64,000 bases of DNA from Pseudomonas sp. M30-35 (GCF_002163625.1 NZ_CP020892.1:992001-1056000), one strand, 5' to 3'; shown: positions 31,693 to 41,967, numbered from the stretch's first letter. Made by a program: numbers and translations. The notes: generated by a model from the sequence alone, not told the origin.

Positions 31693-34614
31693 ATGTCATC
31701 ACGGGTATCGCCATATCCATTGCGCCAGTGGATATGGCGGGCATTTGTACAGAGCTCGCTGATTCCGCTGGTGCTGGTCGAGTGCGTGCTAATTGCTGTT
31801 TACATGCTAAGCAATTCGGCCATACGAGAAGCTCAAGTGGGCTACCTGCGCGACAGTGCGCTTAGCCAGTTGTCGACTTCCGTTGACCGCGAGCGGCAGG
31901 TTATCGAAAGCCGGCTACGAGGCGTGCAGGTTCAGGTTGAGCTATTGCGTGATGCTGCTCAGCAAGCGCTGTTGGATAAGGACTTCAAACCTGATGAAGT
32001 CGAGCGAAACCGTTACAGAACCAGCCCGGAAGGGATTTACTATTCAGAACCAGACCTTGGCCGCGCTTCATCCTTCTATTCGAATCTGACCCCACTGCAG
32101 CAGCAGGATCATGACAAGGTCCTGCGTTTATCTCAGATTGACCCGCTTCTGCGCTCCATTCACGCTGCGAATTCGACCGTGGCAGCGGCGTATTTCAATA
32201 CGTGGGACAGCTACAACCGGATTTACCCCTCTATCGATTCACTTGCGGTCTACCCGCGTGACTTCGACATGACCAAGTTCAGTTTCTACTACAAGGCTGA
32301 TGCCGCGCATAACCCTGAGCGCAAAACGGTCTGGACCGATATTTATCTCGATCCTGCGGGCCAAGGCTGGGTGATGTCGGCTATTGCACCGGTGTACCGG
32401 GGTGATTTTTTGGAGGGTGTGGTTGGGCTCGATGTCACGGTCAGTGAGTTGATTCAAGAAATCAGCGATTTGATTGTGCCCTGGGAGGGGTACTCCGTGT
32501 TGGTCGGTCCTGGAAACATCATCATGGCGCTGCCTAAAGCTGGTGAGCAAGACTTCGGTTTAGCAGAGCTTACCGAGGCCTCGTACAGCGGAGCGGTAAG
32601 CGCTGAAGTCTTGAAGCCCAAACGCTTTAGCTTGGCTGGGCGCGAAGACATGCAGCCACTGTTGGCCGCTATTACGCAAGGCAATGGCGCAGTAACCGAG
32701 ACCAACCTAAACGGCCGTAAGCAGTTAGTGGCATGGAGCGAGGTTAAACAGACTGGCTGGAAACTGCTGCTGGTTGTTGATGAGGTCAATATCTTCCGCG
32801 AGGCCAATCGCATTGCCAGCCATTACCTGAGTATTGGCTATCTGATGATCGTGGGCTTATTGCTGTTCTACCTACTGTTTTTCGGCTGGATGTGGCTGCG
32901 GTCCAAACGTTTGAGTGCTTTGTTGCTCACGCCGATTGACTCTATTGTGGGGATGCTCCGGCAACTGGGAAGCGGGCAATACGAGTTGCAAGCGGTACGC
33001 AGTGAGATCCATGAGCTGGAGTCAATTTCAACTGCGGTGCTGCAGACCGCAGAGCAGTTGCAGGCGAGTGAACTCAAGCGGCAGGAAGCGCAAGGCATCT
33101 TGCAGCTGGTGCTTGAAAGTACGACCGAGAGTTTGTGGGAAGTGGACCATCATTTGTTGACGATTCGTATCAGTGAGCGGTTTCGCACGCGCTTTGGGCT
33201 ACCTGAAAATGTCATCTCTTTCACGGATTTCAATCAGCGTATGCACCCTAATGACGTAGAGCGTATACGCCATTTGCGTGAGCAATTTTCACACAGTGAT
33301 CAAGAGCGCTTCGAAGCCGAGTACCGTTATGCAGACGCTGCCGGTAACTACGTCTGGTTGCTGAGTCGCGGCAAGGTTTTGCAGCGTGATGATGATGGCT
33401 ATGCAGTTCGTATTGCGGGGACGCATGTTGATATTACCCGCCTGAAACTTGCCCAGGAGGAGCTGCGCAGCGCCACATTGGAGGCTCAATCTGCAAGTCA
33501 GGCCAAGAGTCGTTTCCTGTCGAGTATGAGCCATGAGCTGCGTACGCCACTCAATGCGATTCAAGGGTTTGCCCAGCTAATTGAGCTCGAGACGCAGGAT
33601 AAAAACGACCGCCAGCAAGAGGCTGATTATGCGCAGGAGATTGTCAACGCCAGCCGTCACCTGACCTCATTGGTTGATGACATTCTTGACCTGTCGAGCA
33701 TTGAAAGCCGCACCCAGCAATTGCACATGGAATCGGTCGAACTTTCTGGCCTGCTGCACGGCTGCGCGGAATTACTGCTGCCGGAAGCGCAACGTCGTGA
33801 GCTTAATATCGACGTTGAAATTGGCAAGGATGTTTCGTTGTATGTTCACGCTGACGCTAGGCGCGTTCGTCAGGTGTTACTCAACTTTTTGTCGAATGCG
33901 ATCAAGTACAACTCGCCAAAAGGCACCGTCAAGCTTGGTTACGAGTTGCGCTCTGACTCAGTAAGGTTATGGGTGAGTGATAATGGTGATGGACTCAGTG
34001 AGGAGCAGATCAGGCAACTGTTTGAACCCTTCCAGCGGCTTGGTCGTGAGAGCTCGAACATCCCAGGTACTGGCATAGGTTTGGTGCTTTGCCGCGAGCT
34101 GGCTAATTTGATGGGGGGCGAAATCGGGGTGGATAGCGAGGAAGGGAAGGGCAGTTGTTTCTGGATCGACCTACAGAGCGCGGGCCAACCAGATTTAACT
34201 CACCAGCACAGCTTACTCGCGCTGCAAACGCCGACAGTGCTATGCGTTGACAGCAGTCTGGTTAGCCTGGAGCTGGCTACAGAAGTGTTGCAAGACTTAG
34301 CTGATGTGCGCGGGGTTAATACTGCGCAGCAAGCGTTGGCCGCGCTTGATGAAGAGGTGCCAAGTCTGTTGCTGTTAGACCTTGATTTACCGACCGCGAC
34401 TGAGGGGCTAGTTCTATTACGCCAGATCCATGGCAACCCTGCGCTCACTGGACTCCCAGTGATTGTCATCAGCGCGAAATCTGATGAGCGGGTATTTGCA
34501 GAGGCACGCGGCCTTGGTGCTCAAGCTTGCATGACCAAGCCGATAGCGCTCAAAACGCTGCGCCGCCTGCTGTTGTCATCGCTGGATGTCACCAGTCAGG
34601 TCGCACGGCCGTAA
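31693..34614 (+). CDS. hybrid sensor histidine kinase with extracellular Cache-type sensor
   Basis: A 973-aa protein from ATG 31693 (MSSRVSPYPLRQWIWRAFVQ), with AGAGG eight bases upstream. Order: TM helix (LIPLVLVECVLIAVYML), a ~330-residue periplasmic dCache-like sensor (VWTDIYLDPAGQGWVMSAIA), second TM (YLMIVGLLLFYLLFFGWMWL), linker, PAS domain (~residues 465-590), then HisKA with SSMSHELRTPLNAIQGF (H614). HATPase_c motifs follow (NAIKYNSPKG, DNGDGLSEEQ, GTGIGLVLC), then a C-terminal receiver with D896 in LLLLDLDLP and K in CMTKPI. The signal is unknown. No response regulator with an output domain is adjacent. Confidence 0.9.
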   Translation: MSSRVSPYPLRQWIWRAFVQSSLIPLVLVECVLIAVYMLSNSAIREAQVGYLRDSALSQLSTSVDRERQVIESRLRGVQVQVELLRDAAQQALLDKDFKPDEVERNRYRTSPEGIYYSEPDLGRASSFYSNLTPLQQQDHDKVLRLSQIDPLLRSIHAANSTVAAAYFNTWDSYNRIYPSIDSLAVYPRDFDMTKFSFYYKADAAHNPERKTVWTDIYLDPAGQGWVMSAIAPVYRGDFLEGVVGLDVTVSELIQEISDLIVPWEGYSVLVGPGNIIMALPKAGEQDFGLAELTEASYSGAVSAEVLKPKRFSLAGREDMQPLLAAITQGNGAVTETNLNGRKQLVAWSEVKQTGWKLLLVVDEVNIFREANRIASHYLSIGYLMIVGLLLFYLLFFGWMWLRSKRLSALLLTPIDSIVGMLRQLGSGQYELQAVRSEIHELESISTAVLQTAEQLQASELKRQEAQGILQLVLESTTESLWEVDHHLLTIRISERFRTRFGLPENVISFTDFNQRMHPNDVERIRHLREQFSHSDQERFEAEYRYADAAGNYVWLLSRGKVLQRDDDGYAVRIAGTHVDITRLKLAQEELRSATLEAQSASQAKSRFLSSMSHELRTPLNAIQGFAQLIELETQDKNDRQQEADYAQEIVNASRHLTSLVDDILDLSSIESRTQQLHMESVELSGLLHGCAELLLPEAQRRELNIDVEIGKDVSLYVHADARRVRQVLLNFLSNAIKYNSPKGTVKLGYELRSDSVRLWVSDNGDGLSEEQIRQLFEPFQRLGRESSNIPGTGIGLVLCRELANLMGGEIGVDSEEGKGSCFWIDLQSAGQPDLTHQHSLLALQTPTVLCVDSSLVSLELATEVLQDLADVRGVNTAQQALAALDEEVPSLLLLDLDLPTATEGLVLLRQIHGNPALTGLPVIVISAKSDERVFAEARGLGAQACMTKPIALKTLRRLLLSSLDVTSQVARP

Positions 34615-34642
34615 GCCTGTGTCGCTAGGGGAAGTCTATTAA

Positions 34643-34676
34643 AAAGGGTGGAAGCGCTTATGCGGTTCCACCCTTT
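34643..34676 (-). terminator. rho-independent terminator after the hibernation-factor gene
   Basis: Eleven-bp perfect stem AAAGGGTGGAA (34643-34653) and TTCCACCCTTT (34666-34676), with a T-run on the minus strand (A-run from 34641). It ends the minus-strand gene at 34725 and may also slow plus-strand transcription from the kinase gene. Confidence 0.8.
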
Positions 34677-34724
34677 CAGGATCGTTTTAGCACTGATGAT
34701 CAATGCCTAAGACATCGCTATTGC

Positions 34725-35138
34725 TTAGCTGTGCAGAGCTTGATCGTTCTCCAGAAACTCTTCCTGAAGCAGGGCATCTGTATTGCCTGAGGTTTCCTCA
34801 GTGGCCAGTGCATTGGCGCCTGCGCGTTTGTTTCGCAGTTTGCCGAACATGTGTTCAAGCGCGTGGTTGAGCTTGGTGGCCGCGCCTTCAACGGCTTGAT
34901 CCAGAGAGCTTGCCTTGTGAGAGACCGAAACCGGTTGATGGCCTTTGGGCCGGGCTTCCATCTGACAACGCATGTCATCCGGGCCGGGCTTGTCGCCGTT
35001 TTCATCGCTGAGGTGAACTTCAACGCGAGTAAGGTGCTCGTCATAGTGCGCGAGTGCGCCTTCAACGGTACTGCGGACCCAATCCTCCAGTCGGCTAGTG
35101 CTATCGATGTGGTTATCGCTATTGACTTGGATTTTCAT
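34725..35138 (-). CDS. HPF/RaiA-family ribosome-associated protein
   Basis: A 137-aa protein MKIQVNSDNHIDSTSRLEDWV with the S30AE/HPF fold: an N-terminal beta strand, LEDWVRSTVEGALAHYDEHL helix, VEVHLSDENGDKPGPDDMRC and CQMEARPKGHQPVSVSHKAS, then SLDQAVEGAATKLNHALEHM. A short acidic tail follows instead of the long dimerisation domain. Such proteins bind the 30S decoding region and silence ribosomes in stress or stationary phase. This variant is the second Pseudomonas HPF-like type rather than the one beside rpoN. Monocistronic, with its own terminator. Confidence 0.85.
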   Translation of the reverse strand: MKIQVNSDNHIDSTSRLEDWVRSTVEGALAHYDEHLTRVEVHLSDENGDKPGPDDMRCQMEARPKGHQPVSVSHKASSLDQAVEGAATKLNHALEHMFGKLRNKRAGANALATEETSGNTDALLQEEFLENDQALHS

Positions 35139-35305
35139 AGTTTCCCCTTACTTAGGCGTTCTCACATGAGAGTGATCCACCTTATTCGGGTGACGCAGCG
35201 GTGTCTATTCTTCCCGGACATCTCGATACATTAAAAGTCACCAGCGCAGGGTCGAGAAGCTTTTTACAGTGGGAAAATTACAGATGGGAACCGCTGAACA
35301 TCCGA

Positions 35306-35413
35306 CGATAGCTGCAAGCTATCGAGTGTCAGATTGTTTGCGGTTGAGTATTAGGCTGCGGCTGAATACTCGAACGATGCAGGCAGCCATTCAGGAGTGA
35401 GCCTGAATGGCTG
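35306..35413. other. three consecutive perfect stem-loops in the intergenic region
   Basis: Between the genes at 34725 and 35428 lie CGATAGCT/AGCTATCG (35306-35324, 3-nt loop), GAGTATT/AATACTC (35346-35371) and a 12-bp stem CAGCCATTCAGG/CCTGAATGGCTG (35384-35413, 6-nt loop). None is followed by a clear T-run. The block could be a structured 3' UTR of the minus-strand gene at 35428 or an unannotated small RNA. Confidence 0.5.
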
Positions 35414-35427
35414 TCATATGGCCGTGA

Positions 35428-35703
35428 TTAGCCTGCGTCGGTGTTGGTGTCGCCGCTTGGGCCTTTAAGCATCTGCAGCGCTTGTTCTGCATGGCTGCCA
35501 CACTCTTCCAGATTGCCAGCCGCTTTGGCTTCTTTGGCCGCTTTCACGTGCTCTTCAACCTGCTCTTTTAGCGGTGAGCCAAGCGTGGTGGTGATGGCGG
35601 AGTTGTCAGCGAGCTTTTGCAGATTTACGTCACATAGATCATCAGCGGCGAAGACAGGTGCTGTCAGGGCGGCTGCGATAACGAAAGCTGAAATACGTTT
35701 CAT
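35428..35703 (-). CDS. small exported protein, 91 aa
   Basis: Starts MKRISAFVIAAALTAPVFAA at ATG 35703 with AAGGATG upstream; an in-frame ATG at 35721 is possible. A signal peptide is cleaved at VFA/ADD. The mature ~70 residues contain two Cys (DDLCDVNLQKL and LEECGSHAEQAL) that may form a disulfide, and an amphipathic helix (LKEQVEEHVKAAKEAKAAGN). Small periplasmic proteins of this type are widespread in Pseudomonas and of unknown function. Confidence 0.75.
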   Translation of the reverse strand: MKRISAFVIAAALTAPVFAADDLCDVNLQKLADNSAITTTLGSPLKEQVEEHVKAAKEAKAAGNLEECGSHAEQALQMLKGPSGDTNTDAG

Positions 35704-35932
35704 AATAGTCATCCTTTTCAATGGTAGGTCTCGCGAGCTAACTCATTATTTCGAGTTGCGTCTGCGGTTTCTAACAAGCCATTTTTTTAAACGCTCATAG
35801 AAAATGACATGGCGAACCGATCGAAAGTTCAGATTCGTTCAATGCTGTAACTGCGTCGCGCTGACTGGAGAATGGCTAGATAAACCACGCACGCGGCCTG
35901 TCGTGCCTTGTGCGGTTTTTTTGCCAGCAGCT

Positions 35933-38743
35933 TTAAATAGAACGGGGACGCGAAACGCGATCAAGCAAATAAACCAGGCTGTGATAATCAATGCCGGCAT
36001 GCTGGCTCAGGCCAATCTCACAGGTGCGACTGGTCGAGATACCTTCATCACAGATCTGTACCGCGTCTTTCAAGCTGCGCAATGCATGAGTGTTTAGTTC
36101 TGGGGTAGTAAAACCCTTGTCACCAGCAAAACCACAGCAATGAATACCTTCCGGAATCAACACTTGGGTCGAGCAGCGTCTGGCAATGTCGATCAAACCT
36201 TGAGCCTCGCCCAGGTGCTGAGTGCTGCAGGTGACATGCAAGGCGATGGGTTTGCTTTGCGGGGTTATCTCCAGGCGATCGAGTAAATGCTCGCGGATGA
36301 ATTTAACCGGATCATTTACATTGAGCCGCGGGTCGATGCCGTCTTGAATCAGGCGCAACGTGCAAGGGCTGGTGTCGCAGTAAATTGGATCAAGCCCACC
36401 ACGGCTGGCTTTGAGTAATGCATCGACTAACTCTGTACGCTTACGTTCAGCTTGCTCTGCGTAGCCTTTGGAGGCGAATGGCTGACCGCAGCAGAGGCTT
36501 TCCCGAGCTTCGGGGAAAACAACCTGATACCCGGCTTTTTCCAGCAGGCTACGGGTCTTGTCGATCAGCGGCACTTGTTCACTGTCGCTGAATGACGTGC
36601 CCATCGCCCGTGATACGCAGGCGGCCAGATAAACCACGCGGGGGCGTGCGTCATTTGTTGGAGGGTGTACGCGTATGGGCCGCACAGCCTGCGGCATGGC
36701 AGGCGTCCACTGTGGGATGCGTTGTTTGGATACACGGCTCAAGCTGGCGGAGAGGCTTTGCAGGCGTGGCGCGCCGAGAAATTTGCGCACGCCATTGGCC
36801 AGTGTCAGCGTCGCTCGCGCGCCATTTACAGCCGTTTCAAAGTTATCGGCTAGCCAGTTAGCGCTGCGGGTATGCGTTGCCTCTTTGGCGCGCAACTTAC
36901 GTACTAAATCACCGGTGTTGATACCAACAGGGCAGCGTTGTGCGCACAGACCGGTGGCCGCACAGGTGTCGATACCTTGGTAATGGTAATCGCGCTCCAG
37001 CGCCGTGGTGTCAATGCCTGCGCGTTGTTTGGCCTGAATGTCACGCCAAATAACGATGCGCTGGCGTGGGCTCAAGGTCAGGCCTTTTGAAGGGCAAACC
37101 GGCTCGCAGAACCCACACTCGATGCACTTGTCGATTATTTCGTCGGCAGCTGGCAGTGGCTTCAGGTTCTTCAGATGAATCTGCGGGTCTTCGCTTAATA
37201 CGACATCCGGGTTGAGGATGCCTTGCGGGTCAAGCAGGTGTTTGATCTGCCACATCAATTGATGTGCGTCGCGGCCCCACTCTAATTCAACAAAGGGCGC
37301 CATATTGCGTCCGGTTCCGTGTTCTGCCTTGAGCGAGCCGCCGAACTCCACCGCCACCAATTGAGCAACGTCTTGCATAAAGGCTTCATAACGGGCGACT
37401 TGTTCGGGCAAGTCAAAGCCTTGGGTAAAGACGAAGTGCAGGTTGCCTTCGAGTGCGTGGCCAAAAATAATGGCTTCGGAATAAGCGTGTTTGTCGAACA
37501 GTTCAAGCAGCCGGTTGACCCCTTCGGCGAGTTGCTCAACCGGGAAGGTGACGTCTTCGATGATCACTGTGGTGCCCGTCTCACGGACGGCGCCTACTGC
37601 TGGGAAGGTGTCTTTGCGGATCTTCCACAGTTGGTTGTAAACCAATGGGTCGCTGCTGAAATCGACCTGTTTCTCGACCGGGAAATGGCTGATGGATGCG
37701 CTGATCTGGCTAAGCTGCTCGGCCAGCAAGCTGTAACCGGCGGCTCGCGCTTCAATCAATAATGCGCAGGCATTGGCCGACAACGCTTTGACCCACTCAG
37801 GCATGCCTTGTTGATTTTCGACCGAGCGTAAACTGCGTCGATCAAGAAGCTCGACGGCGGAGACCGGTTGGCTTTTCAGTACGGTGACGGCGCGACAGCA
37901 GGTCTCGACATCCGGGAATACAATCAAGGCGCTGGCTTTGTGCGGATGATCCGGCACCGTGTTGTACGTGACTGCGCTGATAAACCCCAGCGTACCTTCG
38001 GAACCGACCATCAAGTGGCTGAGGATATCCAGCGGTTGATCGAAATCGACCAAGGCGTTGAGTGATAAGCCGGTGGTGTTTTTCAGCCGATACTTGTGGC
38101 GAATCTTCGCTGCCAACTCAGTATTGGCGCGGGTCTGCTGGCCCAGCTCTTTGAGCTGTGCAAGCAGCTCGGCATGGCTTTTCTCGAAGTTGGCAACGCT
38201 GGTGCTGTCTTCACTGTCGAGGATGCTGCCGTCAGCCAGTACCAAGCGAATACCGGCGAGTGTCTGGTAACTGTTTTGGGCGGTTCCGCAGCACATGCCG
38301 CTGGCATTGTTGGCGACGATGCCGCCGATTTTGCAGGCATTGATTGAAGCGGGATCTGGGCCGATTTTGCGTTGAAACGGTGCCAGAACCAGATTGGCCT
38401 GTGCGCCGATGACCCCGGGTTGCAGGCGAATCTGCGCCCCTTGCTGGCGCACCTCGCGAGCGTTCCAGTTGTCACCTAATACGATCAATACCGAGTCGCT
38501 CAGCGCCTGACCAGAAAGACTGGTGCCCGCCGCGCGGAATGTCACCGCGACCTGATGTGCGCCAGCAAACTTCAATAGATTGACGACTTCTGCTTCTGAC
38601 TCGACGCGCACCACCAGCTTTGGGATCAGGCGATAGAAGCTGGCATCTGTGCCAAATGCCAGCGTCGATATCGGGTCATCAAACAGGCGCTCGCGTGGAA
38701 TCAGGCGTTTAACTTCAGTCAGGAATGCAGCAGGCAGGCTCAT
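35933..38743 (-). CDS. lldE: FAD/Fe-S D-lactate dehydrogenase (LldE/Dld-II type)
   Basis: A 936-aa membrane-associated flavoprotein from ATG 38743 (MSLPAAFLTEVKRLIPRERL), with GGAG upstream. The N-terminal FAD-binding PCMH domain (FRAAGTSLSGQALSDSVLIV; GGIVANNASGMCCG) is followed by the FAD-oxidase C domain. Two 4Fe-4S motifs come next (CIECGFCEPVCPSKG; CAATGLCAQRCPVG), then the C-terminal CCG-type domain (CCGQPFASKG, CCGFAGDKGF). It oxidises D-lactate to pyruvate and passes electrons to the quinone pool. Last gene of the lldP-lldD-lldE transcript. Confidence 0.92.
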   Translation of the reverse strand: MSLPAAFLTEVKRLIPRERLFDDPISTLAFGTDASFYRLIPKLVVRVESEAEVVNLLKFAGAHQVAVTFRAAGTSLSGQALSDSVLIVLGDNWNAREVRQQGAQIRLQPGVIGAQANLVLAPFQRKIGPDPASINACKIGGIVANNASGMCCGTAQNSYQTLAGIRLVLADGSILDSEDSTSVANFEKSHAELLAQLKELGQQTRANTELAAKIRHKYRLKNTTGLSLNALVDFDQPLDILSHLMVGSEGTLGFISAVTYNTVPDHPHKASALIVFPDVETCCRAVTVLKSQPVSAVELLDRRSLRSVENQQGMPEWVKALSANACALLIEARAAGYSLLAEQLSQISASISHFPVEKQVDFSSDPLVYNQLWKIRKDTFPAVGAVRETGTTVIIEDVTFPVEQLAEGVNRLLELFDKHAYSEAIIFGHALEGNLHFVFTQGFDLPEQVARYEAFMQDVAQLVAVEFGGSLKAEHGTGRNMAPFVELEWGRDAHQLMWQIKHLLDPQGILNPDVVLSEDPQIHLKNLKPLPAADEIIDKCIECGFCEPVCPSKGLTLSPRQRIVIWRDIQAKQRAGIDTTALERDYHYQGIDTCAATGLCAQRCPVGINTGDLVRKLRAKEATHTRSANWLADNFETAVNGARATLTLANGVRKFLGAPRLQSLSASLSRVSKQRIPQWTPAMPQAVRPIRVHPPTNDARPRVVYLAACVSRAMGTSFSDSEQVPLIDKTRSLLEKAGYQVVFPEARESLCCGQPFASKGYAEQAERKRTELVDALLKASRGGLDPIYCDTSPCTLRLIQDGIDPRLNVNDPVKFIREHLLDRLEITPQSKPIALHVTCSTQHLGEAQGLIDIARRCSTQVLIPEGIHCCGFAGDKGFTTPELNTHALRSLKDAVQICDEGISTSRTCEIGLSQHAGIDYHSLVYLLDRVSRPRSI

Positions 38744-38843
38744 ACGAGCTCCGTGAATCATCGGTGGTTGAGCGGTATTCAAGCGTTAGCAATGAGGCTA
38801 CGTTCAACCGCATTGCTCCGCTTTTTTAAGTTTTATCCAGGGC

Positions 38844-39989
38844 TTAGCGGCCTAGTTCGCGCACCAGTGACTCTGCGCTGATCTCGCTGATTGATTTAGC
38901 GCCAGTCAGCACCATTGCCACGCGCATTTCTTTCTCGATCAGGTCGAGTAAATTGCGCACGCCAGCCTCACCGGCTACCGACAGTGCATACAAGAATGCA
39001 CGGCCGAGCATTACGCAGTCAGCGCCGAGTGCGACCATGCGCACCACATCGAGGCCAGTACGAATGCCTGAGTCCGCGAGGATTTTAAGATCGCCTTTAA
39101 CTGCATCAGCAATGGCTGGCAATGCACGGGCGCTGGACAACACGCCATCGAGCTGACGACCGCCGTGGTTGGATACGACGATGCCGTCGGCGCCAAATTT
39201 GACTGCATCTTTAGCGTCTTCTGGATCGAGAATGCCCTTGATGATCATCGGGCCGTCCCAGTAGTCGCGAATCCACTCCAGGTCTTTCCATGAAATCGAC
39301 GGGTCGAAGTTATTCGCCAGCCAGCCGATGTAGTCAGCCAGCCCGGTTGGATTGCCGCGATAAGTAGAAATATTGCCCAGGTCATGCGGGCGGCCCAGCA
39401 AGCCTACATCCAAAGCCCAGGATGGGTGAGTCACGGCTTGCAGCATGCGCCGCGCCGCCGCATTCGGGCCGCTCATGCCGGAGTGCGCATCACGGTAGCG
39501 GGCGCCCGGTGTTGGCATATCAACGGTGAACACCAGTGTGGTAACGCCCGCCGCCTTGGCGCGTTCAAGCGCGTTTTTCATAAAGCCGCGGTCTTTTAAG
39601 ACGTACAGCTGGAACCACATCGGGCGATTGATCGCTGGGGCAACTTCTTCGATCGGGCACACCGACACAGTCGAAAGTGTAAACGGAATGCCTTTTGAGT
39701 CTGCTGCACGCGCGGCCTGAACTTCACCGCGACGCGCGAACATGCCACATAAACCAATGGGTGCGATTGCCACGGGCATCGACAAGGTTTCGTTGAACAG
39801 TTGGGTTTCCAGGCTGAGCTCGGACATATTGCGCAGCACGCGCTGGCGCAGGGCAATGTCAGCCAAGTCAGCAACGTTACGGCGTAGGGTGTGCTCGGCG
39901 TAAGCTCCGCCGTCTGCGTAATGAAACAAAAATGGAGGCAGTTTGCGTTGGGCTGCGGCGCGGTAATCAGTTGAGGCAGAGATAATCAT
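38844..39989 (-). CDS. lldD: L-lactate dehydrogenase (FMN-dependent)
   Basis: A 381-aa member of the FMN-dependent alpha-hydroxy-acid dehydrogenases, starting at ATG 39989 ([20 protein letters not shown]). Motifs include [14 protein letters not shown], the FMN-binding [33 protein letters not shown] and the active-site [10 protein letters not shown]. It oxidises L-lactate to pyruvate at the inner membrane with electrons to the respiratory chain. It lies between lldP and lldE on the same strand, about 150 bp after lldP with a hairpin in the gap. Confidence 0.95.
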   Translation of the reverse strand: MIISASTDYRAAAQRKLPPFLFHYADGGAYAEHTLRRNVADLADIALRQRVLRNMSELSLETQLFNETLSMPVAIAPIGLCGMFARRGEVQAARAADSKGIPFTLSTVSVCPIEEVAPAINRPMWFQLYVLKDRGFMKNALERAKAAGVTTLVFTVDMPTPGARYRDAHSGMSGPNAAARRMLQAVTHPSWALDVGLLGRPHDLGNISTYRGNPTGLADYIGWLANNFDPSISWKDLEWIRDYWDGPMIIKGILDPEDAKDAVKFGADGIVVSNHGGRQLDGVLSSARALPAIADAVKGDLKILADSGIRTGLDVVRMVALGADCVMLGRAFLYALSVAGEAGVRNLLDLIEKEMRVAMVLTGAKSISEISAESLVRELGR

Positions 39990-40098
39990 CAATAAAGCAC
40001 CCTGTGATGTTGATTATGAGGATCTTGCCAGGCGGGCGCTGTCCTCGACTTTGCGTGCACAGAGCTGCGCGCGCTTTCTATACATAACGTCTCTAGCG

Positions 40099-40128
40099 AC
40101 AACATACCCAGAGGGCTGGGCATGTTGT
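40099..40128 (-). other. intergenic stem-loop between lldP and lldD
   Basis: ACAACAT and CCCAG (40099-40111) pair with CTGGG and ATGTTGT (40116-40128), leaving a 4-nt loop and one mismatched pair. There is no T-run, so it is probably an mRNA processing or stability element in the lld transcript rather than a terminator. Confidence 0.5.
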
Positions 40129-40138
40129 ATTGAAGCGC

Positions 40139-41836
40139 TTACTGCGCGGCCAGCAATGGATCGCTGATACCCAGACCATACACGGCAATCATGGCAATGA
40201 TGCCGGTGAATAGCACGTAGTACAGCGTAGGCCAGATGGTTTTGCGCAGCGTATTGCCTTCACGGCCGAGCAGGCCGACGGTAGCCGATGCGGCAACGAC
40301 GTTGTGGATGGCCACCATGTTACCGGCTGCCGCGCCAATGGCCTGGGCCGCAACAATCAGTGCGCTGGATAAACCAAGGCTCGTGGCAACCCCAAACTGG
40401 AACTGGCTGAACATCATATTGCTGACGGTGTTGGAGCCCGCAATAAATGCACCCAACGCGCCGATACTTGGCGCTAGCAGTGGGTAAATACCGCCAACGC
40501 TATCCGCAACCCAGCGCGCCATGACAATCGGCATGCTGCCCAAGTCGGCACCATTAACCCCAGAGTTGATGAGGATACGCACCATCGGCACGGTGAAGAG
40601 CAAGACAAAACCCGCGCTGAGCAATACCGAGCTGGATTCTTTTACAGCAGCAGTCAGCTCACGCGCTTTCATGCCGTGCAGGAAAAAGGTTGCCAGCACC
40701 ACGGCGACCAGAATACCGCCGGGTAGGAAGAGCGGCTGGAAGTTAGCGCTGACCCCGGTTTCACCCAGCAAGTCAGGGAAGTTGATCACCACTGCTTTGA
40801 GTGCGTTGCCAACGTCCGGGAATACGCGGCTGATAACCAGCAACACGCCAACCAATACATAAGGCAGCCACGCACGTAGCGAGCTCATTGGTTTGTGGGC
40901 CAGTTCGTCAAGCTTCATTTCGACGGTGCCGATCCACTCGGCAGGCCAGTCTTTGGCCGGGGCAAAATCCCAAGCGGTTTTCGGTACCAGAAAACCCATG
41001 CGCGCCGCGCTGGTGACAATCGCCAAACCCGTGAGGCCACCAATCAGTGATGGGAACTCAGGGCCAAGGAATACACCGGTCAAGGCGTAAGGAATGGTGA
41101 AGGCCAGGCCCGCGAAAAGCGCAAATGGCAACACTTCCAGACCGGCTTTCCAGCTTTTCTCCTGACCAAAGAAACGGGTCAGCATCATCGCCATGAACAG
41201 TGGCATCACCGTGCCGACAATGGCGTGAATGATCGCCACTTCGCTGGTGATCAGTTGCAGGAACTGCGCCCATGACGAACCGTGTTCCAGTAGTTGCGCA
41301 CCAATCGCATGGCTGTCGAGGCCGGTGCTAACACCGACGATAATCGGCGTACCGACGGCGCCGAACGATACCGGCGTACTTTGCACCAGCATGCCCATCA
41401 ACACAGCAGCCATGGCCGGGAAGCCAATTGCCACGAGCAATGGTGCGGCAATAGCCGCTGGAGTGCCGAAACCTGACGCGCCCTCGATAAAGCACCCGAA
41501 CAGCCAGGCAATAATGATCGCCTGAATGCGGCGGTCTGGACTAATGGTGGCAAACCCTGCGCGAATCGCGGTAATGCCGCCGGAATGCTTGAGTGTATTC
41601 AGCAGCAAGATCGCGCCGAAGATAATCCACAGCAGGCCAAGGGTAATCAGCAGGCCTTGCAGGGTTGAAGCCAGAATACGGGTGAAGCTCATGTCCCAGG
41701 CCAGCAAGCCAACCGCAGCGGTCAGTAAATAAACCAAAGGCATGGCCCGTTTGGCCGGCCAGCGCAGACCAATCAACAAAACGGCAGCGAGCAATATAGG
41801 CGAGAAAGCGAGTAAAGCGAGTACACCGGAATTCAT
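40139..41836 (-). CDS. lldP: L-lactate permease
   Basis: A 565-aa polytopic protein from ATG 41836 (MNSGVLALLAFSPILLAAVL), with GGAG nine bases upstream; the open frame further upstream is not family-like. It shows the repeated LctP pattern: WIIFGAILLLNTLKHSGGIT, IIAWLFGCFIEGASGFGTPA, PVSFGAVGTPIIVGVSTGLD, then late FIAGSNTVSNMMFSQFQFGV. It imports lactate with protons. First gene of the lld operon, preceded by a perfect LldR-type operator and divergent from lldR. Confidence 0.95.
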   Translation of the reverse strand: MNSGVLALLAFSPILLAAVLLIGLRWPAKRAMPLVYLLTAAVGLLAWDMSFTRILASTLQGLLITLGLLWIIFGAILLLNTLKHSGGITAIRAGFATISPDRRIQAIIIAWLFGCFIEGASGFGTPAAIAAPLLVAIGFPAMAAVLMGMLVQSTPVSFGAVGTPIIVGVSTGLDSHAIGAQLLEHGSSWAQFLQLITSEVAIIHAIVGTVMPLFMAMMLTRFFGQEKSWKAGLEVLPFALFAGLAFTIPYALTGVFLGPEFPSLIGGLTGLAIVTSAARMGFLVPKTAWDFAPAKDWPAEWIGTVEMKLDELAHKPMSSLRAWLPYVLVGVLLVISRVFPDVGNALKAVVINFPDLLGETGVSANFQPLFLPGGILVAVVLATFFLHGMKARELTAAVKESSSVLLSAGFVLLFTVPMVRILINSGVNGADLGSMPIVMARWVADSVGGIYPLLAPSIGALGAFIAGSNTVSNMMFSQFQFGVATSLGLSSALIVAAQAIGAAAGNMVAIHNVVAASATVGLLGREGNTLRKTIWPTLYYVLFTGIIAMIAVYGLGISDPLLAAQ

Positions 41837-41950
41837 CTGAAATCTCCGTTCAGTAGCGCGTAGGTGCGACGTGTGAGGTGCGAACGAAGGTGGCTGTTTA
41901 GTGCAGCAAACATGACGAACCTCAAAATTATTGTTATTAAGTGGCGCATT

Positions 41951-41967
41951 AATTGGTAAGACCAATT
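41951..41967. promoter_or_regulatory. LldR/PdhR-type operator (primary)
   Basis: Perfect palindrome AATTGGTAAGACCAATT, arms of 7 bp around AAG. It matches the TTGGTnnnACCAA site bound by GntR/FadR-family lactate and pyruvate regulators. It lies 115 bp upstream of lldP in the lldP-lldR gap. Confidence 0.88.
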
